Shown: piece by piece, positions 43,796-53,613 of the stretch | Numbering within the stretch: position 1 is the stretch's first letter | Layout of the letters: every line of letters starts with the position of its first letter | NCBI GenBank assembly: GCA_958450365.1 | Contig: CAUEEP010000921.1 | Coordinates: forward strand, 1 to 64,000 | Source of the DNA: Mesorhabditis belari | Taxonomy: Eukaryota > Nematoda > Chromadorea > Rhabditida > Rhabditidae | Direction: 5' to 3' | DNA length: 64,000 bases | Program-made: the position numbers and the translations under genes | Notes under the pieces: generated by a model | The model's input: the letters and a program-made list of their open reading frames with translations, nothing else | The model's database searches: none | Told to the model about the DNA's origin: nothing

Positions 43796-44045
43796 TGTTG
43801 AGAACATGTCAATAAAGGTTTGTATAGGAAAAGAAAGAATTTCTGCTATGAAGCATTTTTGTGATCAAATGGACATCTCATAAAACTTTCACGACAATTC
43901 AGATTCTAATGGATTCTCCACATATAATATTCGTAAAATTCAGCCATCCCACCAAAAATGCTAGCCTTTATGCACCATAATCACAGATGTTTTGTGTACT
44001 GCTTTTGTGTTTTCGGTAAAGTTAATCATTTATTCATTTCACTGC

Positions 44046-44990
44046 TCATTTTCTTCCAAATCGGAGGAAATTTGGATCCTGAAATGAATTGTTTGTGATG
44101 TTTGCCATCAATTTTCAAAATTGCATCACTTCACATCAATCAAAATGCATAATGCATCAATGAAACATCATTTTGAGCCATTTCGCATACTATTTTTTAT
44201 CCCAAAAACGCAAAACTCACTCCTGGTTGCTGGGTTTGTCTAAAAAAAATGAATGAGTTACAAATGAGAAGTTTATTTACCTTTGCGCCACGATGAACTC
44301 GATTGGTTCACTGAAAACGATATTGATTTCAGTGTATTGATATTGATTTATAAGATTTCAAGCAATACATCAAAAATTTACAAGTAGAATTTGTAAATTT
44401 TTGATTTAGATTGTGAATTCGGTTTCCTCTCAAGAAAGAAATATTCGATAAACTACCGTATTTTCTCAGATAGTAGTGCACCCCGGCGAGCCGAGTTGAT
44501 GACGATTTTACGGTTTCCAAGCTTTTGCAGAAGCTCAACACTCTTATCATCGTAAAGATCTCATCGTCAGCTACATTTTCCGACCCCACATCGATAGGTT
44601 CTGATAAGCGGTTCTCGAGATTTCGAGCAATTTAGGCAGCTCAGGGCGCACCACTATTAGAGAGAATACGGTAATTTGCTTACAGTAACAATTATAGCCG
44701 TCGCAGCCGATAGGAGTCTTGTCTTCTAGTCGGGGAGTTAAGGGTTCAATCCCGGCGGATAGAGAAAGATTGGTTCTTTTTCCCGTTATTATGGATTTTT
44801 TCTTAACAACATTTGGACAATAGGGGTAATTAGGGCTAAAAATTTTCTCCGTTATGTTGCAAGTCATCATTCGTGTCGAATAAATATACTTTTAAACAAA
44901 ATTTGAGCGACTCTTAGCAAACCTTTCAATGTCCTCTTCTGTCATTTCGGCATTTACCATCAAAAGAAAAGTGAATAAAACAAAAAGCAT
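44046..44990 (-). CDS. flp-1-like: FMRFamide-like neuropeptide precursor with a single DPNFLRFG peptide
   Basis: Exons in transcript order: 44990-44923, 44310-44281, 44239-44221, 44078-44046; phases 2, 2 and 0 fit and give a 49-aa precursor. Residues 1-14 (MLFVLFTFLLMVNA) are a signal peptide. The last exon encodes exactly DPNFLRFGRK and a stop: Gly is the amide donor and Arg-Lys the dibasic cleavage site. DPNFLRFamide is the core of the FLP-1 peptides of nematodes, which are neuromodulators; there the precursor usually carries many copies. The single upstream Arg in VAQRQTQQPG could be the N-terminal cleavage site. Intron 1 holds a SINE and a palindromic MITE. The small exons 2 and 3 are the least certain part; another frame is also open through them, but only this one gives the peptide. 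Confidence 0.7.
44454..44673. mobile_element. palindromic MITE with TACCGTATT ends
   Basis: The left end TACCGTATTTTCTCAGATAG and right end ending GAGAATACGGTA are inverted repeats that extend about 40-50 bases (GTGCACCCCGGCGAGCC / GCTCAGGGCGCAC). It shares the terminal pattern with 23637-23854 and sits in the FLP gene intron. Confidence 0.75.
44695..44892 (+). mobile_element. tRNA-derived SINE, copy 2
   Basis: It begins with a tRNA-like head (GCAGCCGATAGGAGTCTTGT, then GGGTTCAATCCCGG), continues with the body TTCTTTTTCCCGTTAT ... TTTTCTTAACAACATTTGGA, and ends GTCGAATAAATATACTTT. It aligns along its full length with the reverse complement of 3929-4125. Confidence 0.8.
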
Positions 44991-45302
44991 TCTCAGATGG
45001 AATAACATTGAATTGAGAATTTTGGTGAATTGAGAAATCGGTAGTGTGTATCAAAGCAAATGTAGCAATGTAGCAAATGTAGCAAATGTAGCAAAGCTTT
45101 AGATCGAAAATGAAGTAATGCTTGATGAAGAGAACTGATGGACAACCGGGAACTAATGAAAATTTCATGAAAATTATAATGGGTTTTTCGTGCAAATTAC
45201 TTAAGCATGTTATTTATCCGAAAAAAAAGTGTTATCGTTATATTTATTTATCAAAAAGTAAGTTTGTGATCTATTAGAAAAGAGCAAAAAAAGGTTTGGT
45301 AT

Positions 45303-45600
45303 ATTTGGCTGATGCATAAGTCTTTACGTTCATTTTTGTACTTTCGTTAAAAACCAACAAATCCATCAACATCATCAACAACAAACTAAGGTTTGTTTCA
45401 TTAGAAAGGTCAATTATTTTTCTGCAAAATAACATTAAAACTAGTTTACCAATGTCTTATGTCTGGATTTTTTTTGGAAGCCTGAAGTCAGGTAGTCAAA
45501 GACTCAAGCTCAATAATGCAATTTAGACAGTTTAGCTAAAGGAAGCCTATCTTTGTATCGATACAGATTGACCAGAAAATACGCCAAATTTTTTCCAGCA
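45303..45600 (+). mobile_element. MITE family A, truncated copy
   Basis: It starts TGGCTGATGCATAAGTCTTT and follows the family A order (CAACAAA, CATTAGAAAG, TTTCTGCAAAATAACATTAA, GTAGTCAAAGACTC) to about 45590. The right terminal repeat is missing. Confidence 0.7.
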
Positions 45601-45674
45601 CCGAAAAATGTAAGCACAAGCTAGTTGTAAACAATTTTTTTCTAAAATTTCAAAAAGAAACAACTTTCTATTAA

Positions 45675-46377
45675 CCCATTCGAAACTTCTGCAGCGAATA
45701 ATCGCTGCAACAAGAACTCAGGAACGGACCGCTGCAGCGCTAATTGAGCTATTTTCATTCAATTAATTGGTTTTTTTTTTTTGCTGTTTTTCAGCATTAC
45801 ATGTATTCCAATTGTAGCAGATCTACAAATTACGTGGGCAAAAAAGACGTGTCATATTTACCCGGAATCAATGCAGCCTCTGGTTTTGCATTGAAATGTT
45901 CTATAATAGCTCTAATCTTATAAAGCCGATCCAGTTCATTATCACAAAAACGCAGGTTTCGAAGAATAGATTTTGCTCTTGACATAATGTGGGACATGTG
46001 CGAAAATCCTCCTAATCCAGGCCTGCTACTCCAGTAGTCACGAATCCTCGATAAACTGACGATTCCCATTTGAAGATACAGAGCCAGGAAGAGCTTGAAA
46101 GATTTTGCATCGAAATCCTGCCAGTTTGTTTTCCTTTTTCCATGTTTATTAGATTCGCCTACTAAAATATTGTCGTCGATAAAATAAGAACAATAATCGA
46201 TAGGATCTTGAAAAGTACTGAAGTCAAATCCAAGTCGTTTTTTATCAAAAATAAATGGTGTAGGAGACTCTCTTACATCTTTCCAACCATAAATAAACTG
46301 CTTCGGAGTCAAAAATGTCAAAAAAGGGCTTGGTCCGTAGACGAAAAAAAAGAAAAAACGCTGCGGTTTCGAATGGG
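45675..46377 (-). mobile_element. internally deleted piggyBac-like element
   Basis: It is bounded by TTAA at 45671-45674 and 46378-46381, the piggyBac target duplication. Terminal inverted repeats are CCCATTCGAAACTTCTGCAG on the left and the complement of GCAGCGGTTTCGAATGGG on the right. At 703 bp it is about a quarter of an autonomous element. Confidence 0.9.
45830..46360 (-). pseudogene. piggyBac transposase N-terminal half
   Basis: Reading the minus strand: DFDAKSFKLFLALYLQMGIV, then IRDYWSSRPGLGGFSHMSH, then ILRNLRFCDNE and YKIRAIIEHFN, the conserved order of the piggyBac transposase N-terminal domain. The frame runs from the right terminal repeat to a stop at 45830 shortly after PEAALIPGK, just where the catalytic region should begin. 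There is no stop or frameshift before that, so a truncated protein could be made. Confidence 0.8.
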
Positions 46378-46711
46378 TTAATAAAAAACATATCAAATGA
46401 AAATCGAACTTTAAATTTAGATGAACGTGCGAATTTCGGTGAATCCTGAAGGATAAATGTGGCAAGGGATTGGAATCACAAAAAATAGACATAGAAGATG
46501 ATAAAGAATGCAACAAAGTTGAAGTTCACAAAGTTCACAGCACATAACTCTCATTCTTCTGTGATAAAATACAAATGCTCAACCTTTTGCTTTGTCCATG
46601 CTTCTTCCCTCGAACCTCATCTTTTCCATTTTTCTTTTTCAAAATCGATTGCCAGTTTCTTTTGCTTTTAAAATGAATCACTTTGCGTTTTTTTTGGTAA
46701 TCCTTTATTTC

Positions 46712-48650
46712 TTAGCATAATTTACAGCTTACAACAGCCACATTAAACGAGCCGACTCCCATAAGAGTGACACCAGATGTATTGTAGATTCCCTCAGCCG
46801 GCACTGTTGTCCATCCAGATGGTAAAACATACAAAGAACCGCCCAACGAATCGAAGTTATAATGATCGGTTATTGTGAGCTGAAGATGAATCATTTAGAA
46901 TCCTTTAAAGAAGATGAATCATTTAGAATCCTTTAAAGAAGATGAATCATTTAGAATCCTTTAAAGAAGATGAATCATTTAGAATCATTTGAAGAAGATG
47001 AATCATTTAGAATCATTTAAAGAAGATGAATCATTTAGCCTTCAAATTACCCCATTCAATTGCATCGAGAAAACAGCTCCAGCGCACACCGGTTGTTTGG
47101 CCGAATTTTTGAAGGTCAAAATGTACTGATTGTATATATTAGCACCATTGTTTCCACTCCACGAGTTGGCCAAAACTAGTGTGAGAGTGAGGTATGGACA
47201 GGAATTGGATATTGTGGTCGTTGTCGTCGACTAAAATTGATTATTAGCTGAAAGTACAGGAAGAAATTCAAAAAAGTAACATAGATTTTTGAGATCATTG
47301 CTAGGTTGATGCAACCAAAATTACCGTTTTTTACAAACATTAAATTCAATTAAAATTCCTTTAGGTAAAAATTTATTCCAAACAATCCCGGATTGCGGAT
47401 CCCCTTATCGAAGAACTCTTGATTCTGTGATTGAAAGTAGTCGGTCACCCAAATCTCGACCTCTTGCGCATTCTTAAACTGGCAAGGAAATGTTGCATTG
47501 ATCTGAAGAGGTGAAAATCAGCTGGTGACAAATCTGGACTATATGGTAAAACGGTAAAACCGGTAAAACCTTCCATCCTAGTTCCTACAAGAAGCTTTCG
47601 CTGTGTGAGCTGACGCGTTGTCACGGAGAAAATTGACAGTCGAGGGGATTTAAACCCTTTTCACGCAAAATTTGGTCAACCTTCTTGATCTGTTGAATAA
47701 AACAAGGTGAATCAACTATTTTTCCGGGCTCTAATAATTCGAAATAAACAAATCCGTCGATGTTTCACCAGCAAGACAACATCACTTTGCGCCCAATCCG
47801 GCTTTGGAGTTGAAATTGGCATTTGACCCTTGCTGCGCCATTGTTTTTTTGTTATCGAAGTGAATCCACTTTTCACCCATTGTCAAGATTTTCTCAAAAA
47901 TATGGCTTCTTTTCGACTTCAGAGGCAAGATATGGCTGATCGAAACGCGTGCACCCAGATCTCGGTACTCAATTGATGTGGAACCCATCGTTCATTACGA
48001 TTGCTTTTTCCGATTATTTCCAAATGGCGGACAATTGCTGATTGATCACATTGGAGTTGTTTGGCAAGCTCTCGTGTCGTTTACATCGGCTTCAATAAGT
48101 TGTTCCAATTCATTATTATCGATCGCTGCCGAGCGATGCCCATGTGGTTCCTCTTCAAGACATTCAATACCTTCTCGGAATTGAGTAAACCAGAGCTGGC
48201 AGAAGCTTTCGGTCATAACTTGTTCTCCAAAAGCGGAATAGAGATCACGACGCGATTCGGCAACTTGAAGAGAAGACACGCGCGCACAACATACTTTTGA
48301 CCCACCATGATCTAAAGCAAATATCAATTAAAAAGTGAAAGCTCTGACTTCGAAAAGTGTCAAAAGAGTAAATATCCAAAAGAAAATCAAATAAGCTTTC
48401 CGGATTAAAAAAATCGAACATTTTATACCGCCCGAAATTTCATTTGTATCAACCTAGTACATCGACAATCCTTCACGAACTTACGGTTGTTGTTGTTGTG
48501 GTGGTCGTAGTAGTAGTTGTTGTTGTTGTCGTTGTGGTGGTGGTAGTGGTGGTGGTAGTGGTAGTGGTCGTCGTCGTTGTTGTCGTCGTCGTTGTTGTCG
48601 TCGTCGTAGTTGTTGTTGTCGTAGTAGTAGTGGTTGTTGTCGTCGTGGTT

Positions 48651-48718
<68 letters not shown>

Positions 48719-51537
48719 GGTCGTCGTCGTAGTAGTAGTTGTTGTTGTTGTCGTTGTGGTTGTGGTGGTGGTCGTCGTCGTCGTAGTGGTAGTCGTGGTT
48801 GTAGTAGTAGTAGTGGTTGTTGTTGTCGTCGTCGTTGTCGTCGTCGTTGTGGTCGTCGTAGTAGTGGTTGTTGTCGTTGTGGTCGTCGTGGTTGTAGTAG
48901 TATTGGTTGTTGTTGTCGTCGTTGTTGTTGTCGTCGTTGTTGTTGTCGTCGTTGTTGTCGTCGTCGTAGTTGTTGTTGTCGTCGTTGTGGTTGTCGTTGT
49001 CGTAGTAGTAGTTGTTGTTGTAGTGGTCGTCGTCGTCGTTGTCGTCGTCGTAGTGGTGGTCGTGGTTGTTGTAGTAGTTGTAGTCGTCGTCGTAGTGGTC
49101 GTCGTTGTTGTTGTCGTCGTTGTTGTTGTCGTAGTAGTAGTAGTAGTTGTTGTTGTGGTGATCGTCGTCGTCGTAGTCGTCGTCGTAGTGGTGGTCGTGG
49201 TTGTTGTAGTAGTTGTAGTCGTCGTGGTAGTGTTCGTGGTTGTCGTTATCTGTAAAGAGGCCATGCATTTCGAGTTCAAAAGGGCTCCTTCGGAGACTAA
49301 CCGTAGGGGTCGTTCTCGTCGTTGTTGTAGTGGTGGTCGTGGTGGTTGTTGTCGTTGAAGTCAAACCCGCCTGGAAATTATAAATGACAATTAAATATAT
49401 TTCTGTGTAAAATGTAGAAACTAAACAAAGAAAAGTGAACGTTCAGCCCACCTGATTCATGAATTGTTGAACAATTTCTAAATTACAGATTCAGCTAACA
49501 TTTAACTAATCATTTTTACCGCCTTCAACACAAAACACTCTTCGGGTGTAAATTCTCTCTCGTTTGAATGTAAATGTTTTCCATTTATGTCTGCAAGTTC
49601 ACAAATCAAATTTAGTGCTCCAACACTCTCACTTCCTCTCCTCGCACGCCAACACATGCTCCATTTTACCAAACGAAACGGTAATCACCTGAATTGAAAC
49701 AGAAAAAAATTCACTAAATGTCAAAAAACTAATTTACAGATATACAGTTTCATCAGAATTTTTTTACTTTACCTAGTTATTTGTTCAGAAAGCTGTAAAT
49801 TTGGATATGAGCTTTTATTTCGATAGTTTTTATTTCTACCTTTCCTTCTCCAGTAACCAAAGCTATCGTTTCATTTCTTCCATCACATCTCACTTCCAAA
49901 TATTCACGATCATTTAGATCAATCTTTCTGCAAAAGAACATCCTTCCAAAACATTTTTTTTTGTAAAAAAAGGCATTCAGACAAAAAGGCAAAAATGATC
50001 TCCTCTATCCAATTCTTTTTCATATTAAAAAGAGTGTGAAGTTTAAAAGTTTTGTAATTTTGGAGAAGAATTGGATAGAGGAGATCATTTTTCGTCTAAC
50101 GATATTAAAAACATGTATTAGGTTGATGCAAAAGTCTTTTTCATTTTTTTCGTACTTCTGTTAAAAAGTAACAAATTCACCAATTAATCTATAGTTTGCC
50201 CTATAAAAAAAAGTGTTTTTTGTTCAATTTGCATCTTTTTAAATGAATTTCGGTTTACTTTCAAGCAAATTCGAGAGTGAAAAACGCCTTTTTCGTAAAA
50301 ATCTATAAAAAACTCTACGGAAAAATTGGCTGAATGAATTTCTCTGAAATTTTGGCGAAATATCAAACGTTTTTTTCTCTATCTTTTATCTATTGACACG
50401 AAGATAGGTTTTCTTTAGCTAAGGTGTCTAAACCGCATCATCGAGTTAGCCCTTTTTGACTACCCGACTTCATACTCTCAAGAAAATCTAGGCATTAAAT
50501 ATTTTTAAACCCGTTTTAATGTTATTTTGCAGAAAAATAATTGGTTTTTCTAATGAAATCAACCGTAGTTTAATTGGTGCATTTGTTGGCTTGAAACGGC
50601 AGACGAAAAAAATGAAAAAGACTTTTGCATCAACCTAATAGATCGATACAGGATTTTGCCAGTTTTTTCTAGGCGAATAGCGAGGAGAGCTTGTTTAACT
50701 GACCAATAAATAAAGTAATGAAAAGTAAATAAAGAGAAAGTATCCAGATAAGTCTGCTTTTTGGAGGAATGTATCTGTATCTGTAATGTATCTGTACCGA
50801 AGAGAGAACTGTCCTCCATGAAACCTTACTCTTTTCCCGCGTGCTGATAAACAAATGTTGAGCCAGCTTTTGAAGAGTCTCACCTCGTTTCCGGTACCCA
50901 ACATTTCGATCCCTCCAATGAGAGTCTCTTTGGACAAAACGCCTCTTTCACTCGTTTTTCACTGCAATAATCTTCTCGACTCTCGCTTTTCGACCATTCA
51001 TCATGATTATTATAAATTGGAATTTCATAGTTTGAAGCTACATCTGAAAATTAATGATCGAACCAATGAAAATTAATGATCCAAGTAAAAGGTTAGTTTA
51101 ATCAAATTTTGAATCAAAATCAAACTCAAAAGCGGAAGGATTGATAAAATACGATCAAAATTTTTGTACTAAGAAGTAAAGCCCAACTTTTTAACATTCT
51201 TTTATTCACTCACTTCCATTTGAGTATGACAATGAAGGCGGCAAATCTTTCAAAGCAATCGTTGGCTAAAAGATATTTATTAGGGGAAACTAGGGTGCTT
51301 TTTTGCTTTGTGAATCATGAAGTACTCTGAATTGAACATGTGCATTGAATTGCACTGAAACTGAATTAAACATGTGCACTTTTTGTTCGAATCGAGCCGA
51401 TTCAAGTCAATAATGCAATAAGGTAGAAATGCAGCAAAGTCTCCTTTCACAGAGGAGTCAACTTTTCTTTCACTAACTTGTCCATACTGAGCCTCAACAA
51501 TAATGAAGAAGGAAATGCAGCAAATCCAAGGAAACAT
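46712..51537 (-). CDS. secreted protein with 255-codon poly-threonine exon and C-terminal carbohydrate-binding-like domain
   Basis: Exons in transcript order: 51537-51478, 51265-51214, 51043-50884, 49927-49840, 49688-49670, 49590-49520, 49370-49302, 49249-48485, 47230-47051, 46879-46712; all phases fit, 543 aa. Residues 1-16 (MFPWICCISFFIIVEA) are a signal peptide. Residues 21-150 are an unrecognised Cys-containing domain (SREDYCSEKRV, CDGRNETIALVTGEGK, EECFVLKA). Residues 155-428 are nearly pure Thr, the exon at 49249-48485 alone giving about 251 Thr of 255. Residues 440-543 (LANSWSGNNGANIYNQYILTF ... GVTLMGVGSFNVAV) resemble a family 2-type cellulose/chitin-binding domain. The Thr tract would be a heavily O-glycosylated, mucin-like linker. 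Exon 5 is a 19-base microexon. A dead mariner sits in intron 8 and a MITE in intron 3. Confidence 0.7.
46881..47040 (-). repeat. 28-bp tandem repeat next to the last acceptor
   Basis: Six copies of GAAGATGAATCATTTAGAAT plus CCTTTAAA lie between the last two exons of the poly-Thr gene, starting exactly at the acceptor (minus-strand TTCATCTTCAG). Each unit thus repeats a near-acceptor sequence. Confidence 0.85.
47301..48457 (-). mobile_element. mariner element, dead, in intron 8 of the poly-Thr gene
   Basis: The ends CTAGGTTGATGCAACCAAAA and TACAAATGAAATTTCGG... inverted repeat with TATCAACCTAG bound 1,157 bases, and a TA follows on the right. On the minus strand the transposase starts near 48310 with SLQVAESRRDLYSAFGEQVM and LWFTQFREGIECLEEEPHG, the usual mariner N-terminus. 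The first catalytic region reads MGEKWIHFDN in place of a DEKW motif, and later parts have stops and frameshifts. Confidence 0.8.
48485..49249. repeat. 765-bp (GTN)n trinucleotide tract, coding on minus
   Basis: Every triplet on the plus strand is GTT, GTC, GTA or GTG except four, read as ACN (Thr) on the minus strand. Third positions are mixed, with sub-arrays such as GTTGTTGTCGTCGTCGTAGT, so the protein is uniform while the DNA is not. It is bounded by a splice acceptor (49250) and donor (48484). Confidence 0.95.
49990..50100. repeat. short inverted repeat beside a MITE
   Basis: AAAAATGATCTCCTCTATCC near 49992 and its complement near 50072-50097 form a foldback of about 30-bp arms around a 40-base loop. 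Confidence 0.75.
50118..50638 (-). mobile_element. MITE family A, complete copy 2
   Basis: It is bounded by TTAGGTTGATGCAAAAGTCT and its complement, with TA on both sides. The interior is the near-exact reverse of 18283-18806, so the two are recent relatives. It lies in intron 3 of the poly-Thr gene. Confidence 0.9.
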
Positions 51538-52154
51538 TCAAATGCGGAAGAGACGCGAGAAAATAGGAAATAAATTTGAAAACTTTTGTTGTGTTGTTGA
51601 AATTTCAGCCAAAACAATATCGGATGAGGGGAAACGTGGTCGATGCTTCTTTTTTGTCTGCATTTTTGGAAACTCGATTGAGAAATGGACTCAAAAGGGA
51701 AGTAAAACTTCCTGGTTTTTAAAAAACTTTTTTTATTGGCTTCTATTAGGTTGGCTTGGCTTTTTTAACAAATCTTGATAACCATCATACCATAGTAAAT
51801 CAAATATAAATCGACCAAAAAACAAACTTTAACAAAAATTAACCTAATTAACAAATGCAAACTTTCAATGAGTTTTTGCAATCTCAATCAAATATCAAAT
51901 ATGCAATCTCAATCGAAACGTGGTCGATGTCTCGATGCTTCAATTTTGCCTGCATTTTTGGAAACTCGATTAAGAAATGGACTCAAAAGGGAAGTAAAAC
52001 TTCCTGATTTTTAAAAAACCTTTTTTATTGGCTTAATAATTGCATTTAAAATAGAAAATCGTGACTTTTATATGTTTTAAGAGAAAATTATGAATTTTTA
52101 GATCTATTAGGTTAGCTTGGCTTTTTAAAAAATCTTGATAACCAGCAGACCATA

Positions 52155-52989
52155 CACTGTCAAAAAATTATAGACGCACCCTGTTTTTTGCTAGTTTAGA
52201 GCCGGATATAAGTGCTAGTCCAGTCCAAAGTATTTTTTTTAGTTTCTTTAATGTAAAAAAACAACCCATGCAAAATTTCAAGTCATTTCACTCATCCAAA
52301 GTACTTTATCATACAAAAAACGTTTTATCAGCTGTCAAAAAATTATAGACGCACTTTTATTTGACGATTTATTCTATCAATAATTGTTAGTTTTTTCTCA
52401 TTTTTTTGCTTATTAGTTATGTTTATAAATGTTTTTACATTTTCAGATATGCCACTTGGAAAACAACTGGATGTGGTGGAAAAAACGCGTATCGATGGGC
52501 TCCACACGCTTGGTCACTCAAACAGGGACATTGCTCATCGCATCGGACGTTCTGAGAAGTGTATTCGCACGTATCTCAAGACCAAAATGACTCCTAAGAA
52601 GAAAGAAACACGGGGCCGGAAGAAAAGGTTGACCGATCAAGACGAACGCGCAATTACGAGACGTCTTTCCAACACGACGACATCACTCGAAGAGGTTCGC
52701 AAGGAGATGAAGCTTCCGGCCACTCGCCAAACTGTGCACAACGTTGTCAAACGATCTACAATACTCAAATTTCTTGCTAAAATAAAAGTGCGTCTATAAT
52801 TTTTTGACAGCTGATAAAACGTTTTTTGTATGATAAAGTACTTTGGATGAGTGAAATGACTTGAAATTTTGCATGGGTTGTTTTTTTACATTAAAGAAAC
52901 TAAAAAAAATACTTTGGACTGGACTAGCACTTATATCCGGCTCTAAACTAGCAAAAAACAGGGTGCGTCTATAATTTTTTGGCAGAGTG
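52155..52989 (+). mobile_element. Tc3-like element with about 205-bp inverted repeats
   Basis: The left arm 52155-52355 and right arm about 52787-52989 are near-perfect inverted copies. Each arm contains the motif AAAAAATTATAGACGCAC twice, at its tip and about 175 bases inward, as in Tc3 where the transposase binds two sites per end. TA target duplications are at 52153-52154 and 52990-52991. The 835-bp element holds only a short transposase frame. Confidence 0.9.
52449..52799 (+). CDS. truncated Tc3-like transposase, DNA-binding domain only
   Basis: 116 aa from ATG 52449 (after a TTTTCAG acceptor-like site) to TAA 52799 inside the right inverted repeat. It has two helix-turn-helix regions: residues about 10-45 (TRIDGLHTLGHSNRDIAHRI ... 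RTYLK) and about 60-105 (RLTDQDERAITRR ... TRQTVHNVVKRS) joined by a basic GRKK linker, as in Tc3/Tc1 bipartite DNA-binding domains. The DDE catalytic domain is absent. It has no internal stop, so it may still be expressed and could bind the element ends. Confidence 0.7.
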   Translation: MPLGKQLDVVEKTRIDGLHTLGHSNRDIAHRIGRSEKCIRTYLKTKMTPKKKETRGRKKRLTDQDERAITRRLSNTTTSLEEVRKEMKLPATRQTVHNVVKRSTILKFLAKIKVRL

Positions 52990-53039
52990 TAGTAAATCAA
53001 ATATAAATCGATCAATCTCAATCAAATATTTAGACTATC

Positions 53040-53225
53040 CATTCCAACGTTCGCAGGAAACCTTTTGTGCATCCATGTTTTCTAATCGTGTCTTCTTGAT
53101 GCCGTGTTGTTTGTATTCAATCATTTTGTTGTCAATCTTCTATTGAAATCCTCAAAGTCCTTTGATGAATGTCCACAGATCTGGATGATGCCTGTTGAAA
53201 TGCTTTCTGATGTGCGGGTACTTCA
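53040..53225 (-). pseudogene. possible MULE-type transposase fragment
   Basis: On the minus strand HFNRHHPDLWTFIKGL, then YKQHGIKK fits the conserved stretch after the catalytic domain of MULE transposases (HP-x-x-W-x-F-I-x-x-L). The reading frame is broken and short, and no element ends were found. Confidence 0.35.
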
Positions 53226-53269
53226 ACGAAACAACAATGAGCGATCCTTGAGCTCATTGTTGTTTCGTT
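53223..53269. repeat. perfect 18-bp-stem hairpin
   Basis: AACGAAACAACAATGAGC and its complement GCTCATTGTTGTTTCGTT are separated by 9 bases. Confidence 0.85.
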
Positions 53270-53613
53270 TTCCTTGATCCTTCGCAAACAGAAGCGCGTT
53301 GAGACTATCGACTTTGTTACTGAAAAAAGTAAAACAAAATGTTGGTAAAACTTATAAAACTTACTTCAGCGCTGAAAATAGAGCTATTTTCTGTTTTTCT
53401 GTCTACGTAAAATCTATGATTGGCGCTTTTTTAGGGGCTTCTCGGAGAGCATTGAAAGAGGAGATCAATCAAAGACCAACAAACGATTTACGTGATTAGA
53501 TTCGGTTGTAGACTCTTCTGCTTATTCATTATGCTCAAAATGGAGAATACCTTACCGATTAATCTTTGCTTCATTGAGTTTTTTCTTCAATAAATAGGCT
53601 TAGGCTCAATATA

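Larger units (their letters stand above)
51618..53030 (+). repeat. local tandem duplication interrupted by a Tc3-like element
   Basis: The block at about 51618-51900 (GAAACGTGGTCGATG ... TTGGAAACTCGATTGAGAAA ... AATCTTGATAACCATCA) recurs at 51915-53030. The second unit has the Tc3-like element inserted at CCATA/TAGTAAATC, where the first unit has the uninterrupted CCATAGTAAATC. Confidence 0.85.

Noticed and set aside
48444..49358. Poly-valine frame (plus) and Asp/Tyr/His/Asn frame (minus) over the trinucleotide tract
   Set aside because: They are shadow frames of the poly-Thr exon; only the Thr frame connects to neighbouring exons in phase.
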